DNA from: JBDTDV01 sp039922875
Lineage (GTDB): Bacteria; Actinomycetota; Actinomycetes; Actinomycetales; Microbacteriaceae
Assembly (NCBI GenBank): GCA_039922875.1
Contig: JBDTDV010000040.1
Location: 24,772 to 88,771, forward strand
DNA length: 64,000 bases
Direction of reading: 5' to 3'
The position numbers and the translations under genes are program-made. How positions within the stretch are numbered: position 1 is the stretch's first letter; every line of letters begins with the position of its first letter. This document shows, one piece after another, positions 8,560 through 16,208 of this stretch. The notes beneath the pieces were generated by a model. That model ran no database searches and was not told the origin of the DNA. It saw only the letters and a list, made by a program, of their open reading frames with translations.

Positions 8560-10042
8560 ATCGGCCGACATTCTCGCGCGGCTGACCGCTTTGCGGTGCG
8601 CCGACGCGCCCACCCACGGCGGCCGGGTTCTGTCCTACGTGTACGATTCGGGGATCCCGGAACTCGACGAGCTCGCCGCCGCCGCGATGCGTGCCGTGCA
8701 ACCGGTCAACGGGCTGGACCCGACCACCTTCACCTCGGTCGCCGTGCTGGAGAGCGAGACGGTGGCGTTTGCGCGCGAGTTGGTCAATGGTCCGAGTCCG
8801 GCGGAGGGTGCGGCCGGTGTCGTCGGCTCGGTCACCTCCGGAGGCACCGAAAGCTGCCTGCTCGCGGTCAAAACTGCGCGGGACGTGTGGCGGGCGGCGG
8901 GTGGCGTCGGCCAACCCCGGCTCCTGGCGCCGGTGACCGTCCACGCGGCATTCCACAAGGCAGCGGAGTACTTCGGGCTCACCCTGGACTTGGTGGATGT
9001 CGATCACGCGACCGGTGCGCTTCGGGCGTCGGACCTCGTCGCGCGGTTGAGCGAAGATGTCGCCCTGGTGGTGGTCTCCGCCCCGTCCTATCCGTATGCC
9101 GGCTTGGACCCGGTGGAGCCCGTCGCCGCAGCCTGCCAGGGTGCCGGCATCGCGTGTCATGTCGACGCGTGCGTCGGTGGCTGGATCCTGCCGTTCTGGC
9201 CGGCATCGGACAACGGCCAAGCGGAAGAAAGCCGCTGGGATTTCCGGGTTCCCGGGGTAACCAGCATGTCGCTTGACGTGCACAAGTTCGGTTATGTGCC
9301 GAAGGGGGTCAGTGTGCTCCTGCAACGGGGGCGGGACCGGCAGCGGCACCAGTTCTTCGCCACCACGCGCTGGCCAGGCTATCCGGTGGTCAACCCGACG
9401 ATGCTCGGATCGAAATCCGTTGGTGCGCTCGCCGCGGCCTGGGCGGTCATCCAGTGGCTTGGCCGGGACGGCTACCGTGAACTGGCGGCATCCTGTGCAC
9501 GTTCGACCCACGCGTTGATTGCGTTGGTCGACGGACTTGCCGGGCTTCGCGTCGTCGGAACACCGACCGGCCCGCTGTTCGCCGTCGCGACGGATGAGAC
9601 GGCGCCGGAAGCGGTTCGGGTCGACCCTCACCACTGGGTCGACCGGCTGCAAACCTACGGCTGGAGGCTGCAGCTGCAGCCTGGGTTCACCCAGACCGAC
9701 GGTACGCACCTGCCGCACACCGCGCACCTGACGATCACCCCGGTGACGGAAAAAATCTTGCCGGAGCTGTCGGCCGCGATGGTCACGGCCGCGGACGAGG
9801 TACGCGGCATCCCAGCCGATTCCGCAGTCTCCCTCGGCGGTGTCGGCGCTCGAGACGTTCCTACCTCGGAGGCCGCATTCACCGTTTTGAGCCGAATCGG
9901 TCTCGCTCCCGACGGACCGGGAGACACTCTACCGGACGAGATGGCACCGTTCCTCTCCCTGATCGAGTCGCTGCCGCACTCGCTCACCGAGCGCCTTCTG
10001 ATCGAATTGCTCGCTCGGATCGTGGAGCCGCCGACAAAGTGA
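8546..10042 (+). CDS. PLP-dependent decarboxylase / sphingosine-1-phosphate-lyase-like enzyme
   Basis: Group II fold-type I PLP enzyme of 498 residues. TSGGTES (98-104) is the phosphate-binding loop, HVDACVGG (205-212) holds the Asp that pairs with the pyridine nitrogen, and SLDVHKFGYVPKG (242-254) contains the His-Lys pair whose Lys247 forms the Schiff base. The DVHKxG arrangement is that of sphingosine-1-phosphate lyases and archaeal-type aspartate/tyrosine decarboxylases; the exact substrate cannot be read. The start MLKAESADI has AAGGAAGA about 6 nt upstream, inside the 3' end of the symporter gene. An extended C-terminal part (about residues 400-498) has no recognised motif. Confidence 0.85.
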   Translation: MLKAESADILARLTALRCADAPTHGGRVLSYVYDSGIPELDELAAAAMRAVQPVNGLDPTTFTSVAVLESETVAFARELVNGPSPAEGAAGVVGSVTSGGTESCLLAVKTARDVWRAAGGVGQPRLLAPVTVHAAFHKAAEYFGLTLDLVDVDHATGALRASDLVARLSEDVALVVVSAPSYPYAGLDPVEPVAAACQGAGIACHVDACVGGWILPFWPASDNGQAEESRWDFRVPGVTSMSLDVHKFGYVPKGVSVLLQRGRDRQRHQFFATTRWPGYPVVNPTMLGSKSVGALAAAWAVIQWLGRDGYRELAASCARSTHALIALVDGLAGLRVVGTPTGPLFAVATDETAPEAVRVDPHHWVDRLQTYGWRLQLQPGFTQTDGTHLPHTAHLTITPVTEKILPELSAAMVTAADEVRGIPADSAVSLGGVGARDVPTSEAAFTVLSRIGLAPDGPGDTLPDEMAPFLSLIESLPHSLTERLLIELLARIVEPPTK

Positions 10043-10057
10043 CATCTCGCCGGGGGT

Positions 10058-10603
10058 TCATGACACCGTCGGAAGGCTGTCCCCATCGGTGCTCGTGTCG
10101 GTATCGGTGTCGTCGTCGTCCAAGCTCTCCAGCAGGGCGCGAAGCTCGGCCCGGATGAAGTCCTTGGTTGCCATGTCCTTGACCGCCAGGCGCAGCGCGA
10201 CGATCTCTCTGGCCAGGTATTCGGTGTCCGCGAGATTGCGTTCGGCTCGTTGCCGGTCCTGCTCGATCTGAACCCGGTCGCGGTCGTCTTGCCGGTTCTG
10301 TGCCAGCAGGATCATCGGTGCGGCATAGGAGGCCTGCAGGGAGAGCATCAGGGTCAGCGCAATGAATCCCAACGCGATCGAGTCGAAGCGCCACGGCGCC
10401 GGAGCCAGCGTATTCCAGAGCATCCAGGCGACCACGAAGAAGGTCAAGCCGAGCATGAAGCCCGGCGTACCCATGCCGCGGGCAATGGATTCGGTGAATC
10501 GGCCGAACCGATCGCTGCTCACCCGGTTGCGTCGTGGCAGCACCGAGCTGCGCAAACCCTTGGGGGAATCCAACTGAACCTGGGTCTTATTAGCTCGTGC
10601 CAC
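10058..10603 (-). CDS. DUF1003 membrane protein
   Basis: A 181-residue protein with two membrane helices (GFMLGLTFFVVAWMLWNT and ALGFIALTLMLSLQASYAA) followed by MILLAQNRQDDRDR, the most conserved stretch of DUF1003, then a helical acidic cytoplasmic tail (DDDDTDTDTSTDGD). Function unknown. I placed the start at a GTG (VARANKTQ) because AAGGAGG lies 6-7 nt upstream; it begins inside the last codons of the MgtE-N/CBS gene (14-nt overlap), so the two are co-transcribed and probably act together in magnesium or ion handling. Confidence 0.85.
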   Translation of the reverse strand: MARANKTQVQLDSPKGLRSSVLPRRNRVSSDRFGRFTESIARGMGTPGFMLGLTFFVVAWMLWNTLAPAPWRFDSIALGFIALTLMLSLQASYAAPMILLAQNRQDDRDRVQIEQDRQRAERNLADTEYLAREIVALRLAVKDMATKDFIRAELRALLESLDDDDTDTDTSTDGDSLPTVS

Positions 10604-11948
10604 GTCCGGTCCTCCTTCCGGTTCCACTCTGGCTTCCGGCTCCGCTCTGGCTGGATCCCAGCGGGATGCCGCCGGTTTCGTTCAGGCCGGATTTTCCGGC
10701 CCGCGGGGGAACATCGTCGTCGTAACTTCGCCAATCATCGGGTAGGAGGAAGTCGAGGACATCGTCAATTGTCACCACCCCGACGAGTCGGTGGTTGTCG
10801 TCGACCACGGGCACCGAGACCAGATTGTAACTGGCCAGAATGCGGGACACTTCGGCGGCCGAGGTGTGCGCCGTGACCGGCTCGAGGGTCGGGTCCAGTA
10901 GCGTGCCGAGCCGTTCGTGCGGCGGGTAACGCAGCATCCGCTGGAAGTGCACGATGCCCAAAAAGCGTCCGGTGGGCGGCTCGTACGGCGGGAGCGTGAC
11001 GCAGACCGCCGCACCCAGGGCGGGCGCCAGCTCGGTTCGGCGGATCAGGGCCAGCCCCTCCGCGACGGTCGCATCCGCAGAGAGGATGACCGGCTCGGTG
11101 GTCATCAAACCACCGGCCGTGTCGGGTTCGTAGCTGAGCAGCATCCGGACGTCGTCGGCCTCTTCCGGCTCCATCAGCTCGAGCAGGGCCTCCCTGCGCT
11201 CGTCGCTGAGCTGCGCGATCAGGTCGGCCGCGTCATCCGGCTGCATCTGGTCGAGCACATCCGCGGCCCGGGTGTCGCCCAGCCGGTTGAGGACGTTAAC
11301 CTGCGCACTCTCGGGCATTTCTTCCAGCACGTCGGCCAGCCGCTCGTCCGGTAACTCCTCCGCCACCTCGAGCATGCGTTGATCCGGCAGGTCGAGCAGT
11401 GTGTTGGCCAGGTCGGCCGGCTTCAGCTCTGAGTAGGTTGCGATCAGGTGTTCCGCCGACTGAGCCTGCCCGGCGGCGGGCTTCTCGCGCACCTCTGGCC
11501 AGGTGGCGAACACCGTCGCCCCTTTGGCGAACGGCGATGAGCTGGTCTTTGGCCGCCGCACAAAGAGCTGACCGACCTGCCACTGGCCGGAGGCGCCCTG
11601 CTCGATCGCGACGTCCTCGATGGTGGCCTCGCCTGAGCCGTCGCGGAAGATCACCTTGCGCCCCAGGATTTCGGCGATCACTCGCACCTCGCCGCCGCGC
11701 TGCTGGAATCGCCGGACATTGATCAGCCCGGTGGTGATGATCTGGCCGCTGCCGATGCTGGTCACTCTCCCGATCGACACGAACACGCGCCGCTTCCCGG
11801 GGATCTCCACGATCAAGCCGACCACCCGGGGTGGGTCGTTTTTTCGGTAGACCACCAGCACGTCACGAACTTTTCCGACCCGGTCGCCGACCGGGTCGAA
11901 CACCGTGCAGCCCGCCAGCCGGGCGACGAAAACTCTAGTGGCACTCAC
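10590..11948 (-). CDS. MgtE N-domain / CBS protein without a channel domain
   Basis: A 452-residue soluble protein. Residues about 1-140 form a PRC-barrel-like beta domain (FVARLAGCTVFDPVGDRVGK); about 165-275 is the helical-repeat MgtE N-domain (LANTLLDLPDQR, LADVLEEMPE, ADVLDQMQPDDAADLI); about 285-425 are paired CBS domains (GLMTTEPVILSADATV and VVDDNHRLVGVVTIDDVLDFLL). The MgtE membrane pore is absent, so it is likely a magnesium/nucleotide sensor, not a transporter. The tail is Gly/Ser-rich. Start is the GTG giving VSATRVFVA, with TAAAGT 8 nt upstream. It is divergent from the general-stress gene and coupled to DUF1003. Confidence 0.85.
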   Translation of the reverse strand: MSATRVFVARLAGCTVFDPVGDRVGKVRDVLVVYRKNDPPRVVGLIVEIPGKRRVFVSIGRVTSIGSGQIITTGLINVRRFQQRGGEVRVIAEILGRKVIFRDGSGEATIEDVAIEQGASGQWQVGQLFVRRPKTSSSPFAKGATVFATWPEVREKPAAGQAQSAEHLIATYSELKPADLANTLLDLPDQRMLEVAEELPDERLADVLEEMPESAQVNVLNRLGDTRAADVLDQMQPDDAADLIAQLSDERREALLELMEPEEADDVRMLLSYEPDTAGGLMTTEPVILSADATVAEGLALIRRTELAPALGAAVCVTLPPYEPPTGRFLGIVHFQRMLRYPPHERLGTLLDPTLEPVTAHTSAAEVSRILASYNLVSVPVVDDNHRLVGVVTIDDVLDFLLPDDWRSYDDDVPPRAGKSGLNETGGIPLGSSQSGAGSQSGTGRRTGRGTS

Positions 11949-11987
11949 ACCTGACAACTTTAGGCGATGGATGACCAGGGACGGTGG

Positions 11988-11993
11988 CACAAT
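11988..11993 (+). promoter_or_regulatory. -10 box of the general-stress-like gene
   Basis: CACAAT (TACAAT-like), 6 nt before the GTG start; no Shine-Dalgarno. Confidence 0.45.
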
Positions 11994-11999
11994 GGCACA

Positions 12000-12617
12000 G
12001 TGAGCAATCAGAGCCCCCTGGGCGGGCGCAACCGCGGTATGTTTCCGAGCCTCCCGCGCGGCGAGGTCGTGGCGACTTTCGAAACGTACCTGGACGCACA
12101 GCAGGCTGTAGACGTGCTGGCGCGAGCGGACTTCCCGGTCAGCAAGCTCTCCATCGTCGGCAGCGATCTAAAGAGCGTCGAGCGAGTGACCGGCAAGCTC
12201 ACCTGGGGCCGCGTGGCGCTCGCCGGCGCGGCATCCGGTGCGTGGCTCGGTTTGTTCTTCGGACTGCTGCTGGTGATCTTCGCGCCGGCGACGAACCTCG
12301 GGTTCGTGATGGCGGCGTTGCTGATCGGCGCCGGATTCGGGATGCTGTTCGGCATCGTTTCATATGCCATCAATCGGCGCCGGCGTGACTTCACCTCGGT
12401 CATGCAGGTGATCGCTACCAGCTATCAGGTGCTGGTCGACCCGGACCTGGTCAACCGCGCCCGCAATCTGCTGGACGGTTCCGCCACCTCCGACGTGGAC
12501 GCCGCACCCGCCGCCCCCGCCGTGCCCACCCGTCATCCGTCCGACCCGCCACCGCGATATGGCCTGCCGGCCGAGCCCCCATCAGAGGACCCCGACTCCG
12601 CGCCCGACCCCCGCTGA
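12000..12617 (+). CDS. General stress protein 17M-like membrane protein
   Basis: A 205-residue protein. Residues about 20-65 match the YflT/general-stress 17M domain (ATFETYLDAQQAVDVLARADFPVSKLSIVGSDL). Two membrane helices follow (about 78-98 and 100-122, rich in Gly/Ala), then RRRRDFTS, a short beta segment YQVLVDPDLVNRAR, and a Pro-rich cytoplasmic tail. Exact role unknown. GTG start with a -10 box 6 nt upstream. Its stop codon lies at the start of a 15-bp tandem repeat that runs into an inverted repeat. Confidence 0.75.
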   Translation: MSNQSPLGGRNRGMFPSLPRGEVVATFETYLDAQQAVDVLARADFPVSKLSIVGSDLKSVERVTGKLTWGRVALAGAASGAWLGLFFGLLLVIFAPATNLGFVMAALLIGAGFGMLFGIVSYAINRRRRDFTSVMQVIATSYQVLVDPDLVNRARNLLDGSATSDVDAAPAAPAVPTRHPSDPPPRYGLPAEPPSEDPDSAPDPR

Positions 12618-12642
12618 CCCGACCCCCGCTGACCCGACCCCC
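12613..12642. repeat. Two 15-bp tandem copies at a gene end
   Basis: GCTGACCCGACCCCC twice in a row, with a third partial copy upstream (within the coding end) and a further GCTGA starting the adjacent inverted repeat. The first copy contains the stop codon of the stress-like gene. Confidence 0.8.
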
Positions 12643-12704
12643 GCTGAGGTGCACGCTTCTGCTAGTTAAACCGACCCGGCACTAACCAAAGCGTGCACCT
12701 CAGC
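12643..12704. repeat. Inverted repeat with 16-bp perfect arms between convergent genes
   Basis: GCTGAGGTGCACGCTT (12643-12658) and its exact complement (12689-12704) flank 30 nt. The right arm contains the stop codon of pepP. It could serve as a bidirectional terminator for the convergent genes, though no U-tract follows, or it could be a REP-like mobile palindrome. Confidence 0.8.
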
Positions 12705-14145
12705 GACGGGACCGGGCGATCCAGGCTTCGACGTCGTCGGCGGTGCGCGGGATCGCGATCGAGAGGTTCTCGGCGCCGTCCGCGGTGACCAGGATGTCGT
12801 CTTCGATTCGGACGCCGATGCCGCGGAGCCGTTCCGGCACGGTCAGGTCGTCCGGCTGGAAGTACAACCCCGGCTCGATCGTGAACACCATGCCCGGCTC
12901 GATCACGCCGTCCATGTACATCTCGCGCCTGGCCTGCGCGCAATCGTGCACGTCCAGGCCGAGGTGATGGCTGGTGCCGTGCACCATATAGCGCCGGTGC
13001 TGCTGATTATCGGCTTGCAGCGCTTCTTCGGCCGTGACCGGGAGCAGCCCCCACTCTGCGGTGCGGCGGGCGATGACCTGCATCGCCGCCGCGTGCACAT
13101 CGCGAAATCGGATGCCGGGCCGCACGATCGCGAATGCGGCATCCGCAGCCTCGCGTACCGTCTCGTAGACCAGCCGCTGGTCCGCGTCGAAGCGGCCGTT
13201 GACCGGGAGGGTCCGGGTGATGTCGGCCGTGTAATAGCTGTCCACCTCGACGCCGGCGTCGATCAGGATCAGATCGCCTGGCCGGACCGGGCCGTCGTTT
13301 CTGGTCCAGTGCAGAATGCAGCCGTGCCGGCCAGCCGCGGCGATGGTGTCGTAGCCGACGGCGTTGCCGTCGGCGCGGGCGCGGGCGTAAAATGCGCTCT
13401 CGACCAGGCGCTCGCCCCGCTGATGCGTGCTGATCCGCGGTAGGTCCGCGATGATGTCGCCGAAGCCCCGCGCGGTGGCGGCGATTGCCAAGCGCAACTG
13501 GTCGATTTCGTAGCGGTCCTTCACCAGACGCAGCTCGGAGAGTTCACGGGCGAGGTCCGCATCGGCGTCCAGCACCCTGGCGTTCTCGGCGTCCACCTCG
13601 GCGAATGCGCTGAGATCCCGGGTAGCGATCGCAAGGTCACCGGCGACCTGCTGGAGAGACGGTCGCGGGCCGATCCAGAACTCGCCGATCTCGGGATTCG
13701 CGTAAAACTCGTCAGAGTCTCGTCCGGCCCGCTCGCGGAAATACACGGTAGCCTCGTGGCCGGATTCGGTCGGCTCAAGCACCAGCACCGAGCCGGGTTC
13801 TGCGTCCGAACCCCAGCCGGTCAGATGGGCGAAGGCGGAGTGGGCGCGGAATGGGAAGTCGGTGTCGTTCGACCTCTGCTTGGACGAACCGGCCGGGATG
13901 ATCAGTCGCTCGCCAGGATGAGCGGCAGAGAGCGCGGCGCGCCGTGCTGCGGCGAAAGGTGCCTGTTCCCGCGCCGCTGGTACCACCTCAGTCCGATCAG
14001 CCCAGCCGCTGCCGATGAACTCCTTGAAGCCGTCAGAGACCGGGGTCGTCGACCGGTTGGCCGTCGCGCGGGGCGCGGATGCCGCCTGATCGGCGTTCGG
14101 GTGCGGTGCGGGAACCTCAGTGGATATTTGAGCGCTGTCAGCCAT
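12700..14145 (-). CDS. pepP: Xaa-Pro aminopeptidase (aminopeptidase P family)
   Basis: M24B metallopeptidase that removes an N-terminal residue before proline, cytoplasmic, 481 residues. The N-terminal domain (about 40-210) precedes the pita-bread catalytic domain carrying all five metal ligands: Asp in IDAGVEVDS, Asp in YTADITRT, His in HGTSHHLGLDVHD, Glu in FTIEPGLYF and Glu in VRIEDDILV. An N-terminal Ala/Pro-rich extension of about 35 residues is not part of the domain. Start MADSAQ is preferred over an ATG 12 codons earlier; AAGAAT lies 6 nt before it, in the same leaderless geometry as several neighbours. Confidence 0.9.
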   Translation of the reverse strand: MADSAQISTEVPAPHPNADQAASAPRATANRSTTPVSDGFKEFIGSGWADRTEVVPAAREQAPFAAARRAALSAAHPGERLIIPAGSSKQRSNDTDFPFRAHSAFAHLTGWGSDAEPGSVLVLEPTESGHEATVYFRERAGRDSDEFYANPEIGEFWIGPRPSLQQVAGDLAIATRDLSAFAEVDAENARVLDADADLARELSELRLVKDRYEIDQLRLAIAATARGFGDIIADLPRISTHQRGERLVESAFYARARADGNAVGYDTIAAAGRHGCILHWTRNDGPVRPGDLILIDAGVEVDSYYTADITRTLPVNGRFDADQRLVYETVREAADAAFAIVRPGIRFRDVHAAAMQVIARRTAEWGLLPVTAEEALQADNQQHRRYMVHGTSHHLGLDVHDCAQARREMYMDGVIEPGMVFTIEPGLYFQPDDLTVPERLRGIGVRIEDDILVTADGAENLSIAIPRTADDVEAWIARSRR

Positions 14146-14197
14146 GTCCCCATTCTTCCACGCGCCGTCGCACAGCGTCACGCCGCGTGACGCGGGC

Positions 14198-15241
14198 TCA
14201 CGCGGCGGGGGAGAGCCTGACCAGGATCGGGCGGTGCATGGTGCCCGCGGTGTCGTGCGAGTCGATCACCCGCATCCCATCGACCTTCCAATTCGGCGTG
14301 GCCATCACGTGGTCGATCGGCGTGCCAAGCAGCGGGGGAAGGGTTGTCGGCCAGGTTCCGACGCCTCCGTAGCCGGCACGGGTGGCGGCATCCGTGCAGT
14401 TTCCCAAGGTAGTCGCTGGGTTTGAGCCCAAGCCCCAGAGATGGTCGAGGGTGGCGTTGAAGTCGCCGGCCATGATCACATTCTGATCGGAACATTGCCC
14501 GGCCAGCCACTTCAGGTCCATGCGCCAGTTCGCCATCTCGCCGGAGGTCGGCGACACGGCGTGCACCGATACGATCGTCGGCCCGGTTCCGGAGCTCGGC
14601 CGGGCCACCACCGTCGGCAGCACCATGGTGTTCCCGGTGGAATGCGATTGCCCGCCGGAGACCACGTGATAGTCGCCGAGCCGCGGACTGATCAGCAGGG
14701 TGGTTGATCGCGCGTGAAAATCGAGGTCGTAGGCGATGGTGTGCACCCACATCGGTCGGCCTGCCGCGCGCATCGCCGTCGCGACATCAACCCCGACGTC
14801 CTCGGTAGTCTCCGGGAGCGAAATAACATCGGCATTCGAGGTCACCGCGAGGTTGGCGATCACCGTGGCGCCCGGCTTCGCGCCTTGGGTGTTCCAGCTG
14901 AGGATGGAGACGCTGTCCGTCGTCGCGTTCTGCACCGGCGTCAGACCGATGCCGCGGTTGAGAAGGATGCCGGCATTGACGATCGCGAAAATCAACAACA
15001 GCACCGCGACCGATGTTCCGAACGCCCGGAAGCCGCGTGAAGCGACGCTCACAACGGCAACCACGAATGCGCACGCCAGCGCGACGACTGCCGCCAGCCC
15101 GCGAAGCGAGACGATCTGGGCGAAGATCCAGGTGTTCTCAAGGCCCAGAAGCTGCGGCCAGGCGCAGATCAGCAGGGTCGTCGCGATGGCGACGATGACG
15201 AGGGCAAAAACGAATCGGGTGAGCATGGCGGATGCCACCAT
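14198..15241 (-). CDS. Membrane-anchored endonuclease/exonuclease/phosphatase-fold protein
   Basis: A 347-residue protein with three N-terminal hydrophobic helices (about residues 8-27, 42-68, 76-96) and an extracytoplasmic EEP domain (about 108-347). Domain marks: SILSWNTQG (metal-binding Asn), VISLPET (catalytic Glu), HAVSPTSGE, MAGDFNATLDH (catalytic Asp/Asn pair), IDHVMAT and the terminal MHRPIL His. The topology is that of the UPF0294/EndU-like DUF-EEP proteins of actinobacteria that may cleave phosphodiesters outside the cell, but the substrate is unknown. Two Met starts are possible (first, or the sixth residue). It is divergent from the PHP gene. Confidence 0.8.
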   Translation of the reverse strand: MVASAMLTRFVFALVIVAIATTLLICAWPQLLGLENTWIFAQIVSLRGLAAVVALACAFVVAVVSVASRGFRAFGTSVAVLLLIFAIVNAGILLNRGIGLTPVQNATTDSVSILSWNTQGAKPGATVIANLAVTSNADVISLPETTEDVGVDVATAMRAAGRPMWVHTIAYDLDFHARSTTLLISPRLGDYHVVSGGQSHSTGNTMVLPTVVARPSSGTGPTIVSVHAVSPTSGEMANWRMDLKWLAGQCSDQNVIMAGDFNATLDHLWGLGSNPATTLGNCTDAATRAGYGGVGTWPTTLPPLLGTPIDHVMATPNWKVDGMRVIDSHDTAGTMHRPILVRLSPAA

Positions 15242-15266
15242 AGCCAGGAAAGCTGTGAGACCCGCC

Positions 15267-15272
15267 TAGCAT
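15267..15272 (+). promoter_or_regulatory. -10 box of the PHP phosphoesterase gene
   Basis: TAGCAT followed by exactly GGAGGA and the ATG. The 6-nt spacer itself resembles a Shine-Dalgarno, but is too close to the ATG to pair normally, so a leaderless start is favoured. Confidence 0.45.
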
Positions 15273-15278
15273 GGAGGA

Positions 15279-16163
15279 ATGACGGGGGACGGTGCGTTTC
15301 AGGGGCCAAGCGACCTGCACACCCACTCTCGAGCCTCGGATGGCACCCAGACCCCCCACGATCTGGTACTGGCCGCTGCAGCTGCCGGGCTGGGTACGAT
15401 CGCGCTGACCGACCACGATTCCACTGCGGGCTGGGACGAGGCCGCCCGCGCCGCGATACGGGCCGGGATCACCCTGATTCCCGGCCTGGAGCTGAGCACC
15501 CGGATCGCGCATGCCAGCGTGCACCTGCTGGGGTATCTTCCCAACCCCGCCAATGCGGAACTCATGGCTGAGATTCAGCGGATCCGATCGGCCAGACTCT
15601 CGCGCGCGGCCTGGATCGTGGAGCAAATCAGTGCCGATTACGACCTGACCTGGGATGATGTGCTCGCCCAGACGGCCGAGGGCGCCGCCATCGGCAGGCC
15701 GCACATCGCCGATGCCCTGGTCGCCCGGGGTGTCGTGACCGACCGCAGCGCCGCGTTCGCCGGCATCCTGCACTGGAACGGTGGCTACTATCGGCCGCTC
15801 TACGCACCGGACCCGGAGGTCGGCGTTCGTCTGGTCAGAGACGCCGGCGGAGTTCCCGTTCTGGCGCATCCCGCGGCCGGGGGGCGGGGCAGAATCATGG
15901 CGCGGGAGAAACTCGCCCGCTTGGTCGATGCAGGGTTGTTCGGACTCGAAATCGAGCACCGGGAAAACACCCCGGACGGGAAAGTGTGGTTATATGCGCT
16001 CGCCGCGGAGTTCGGTCTGGCCGTTACCGGCTCAAGCGACTACCACGGCGCGGGCAAGCCGAACCAGTTGGGCGAGAACACCACGGATGCCACGGTGGTC
16101 GCCGCCATCATCGCCGAAGGCACCGGCTCCAGTCCGGTCTACCCGGCGCGGGTGGTCGAGTAG
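15279..16163 (+). CDS. PHP-domain phosphoesterase (RNase AM / YciV-TrpH type)
   Basis: A 294-residue PHP protein with the metal-binding motifs SDLHTHSRASDG (about 11-22), LTDHDST (about 47-53), IPGLELST and the C-terminal SDYHG. This is the architecture of the E. coli YciV/TrpH family, which removes 5' nucleotides or hydrolyses 3',5'-bisnucleotides (pAp). The insert with LLGYLPN and the SRAAWIVEQI helix fits that subfamily. It starts with the same GGAGGA-ATG arrangement as the second PHP gene in the window. Confidence 0.85.
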   Translation: MTGDGAFQGPSDLHTHSRASDGTQTPHDLVLAAAAAGLGTIALTDHDSTAGWDEAARAAIRAGITLIPGLELSTRIAHASVHLLGYLPNPANAELMAEIQRIRSARLSRAAWIVEQISADYDLTWDDVLAQTAEGAAIGRPHIADALVARGVVTDRSAAFAGILHWNGGYYRPLYAPDPEVGVRLVRDAGGVPVLAHPAAGGRGRIMAREKLARLVDAGLFGLEIEHRENTPDGKVWLYALAAEFGLAVTGSSDYHGAGKPNQLGENTTDATVVAAIIAEGTGSSPVYPARVVE

Positions 16164-16208
16164 ACGCACCAGCGCCGGTATCGGGATCGGGCCGCGAATC
16201 GAGAGCGA

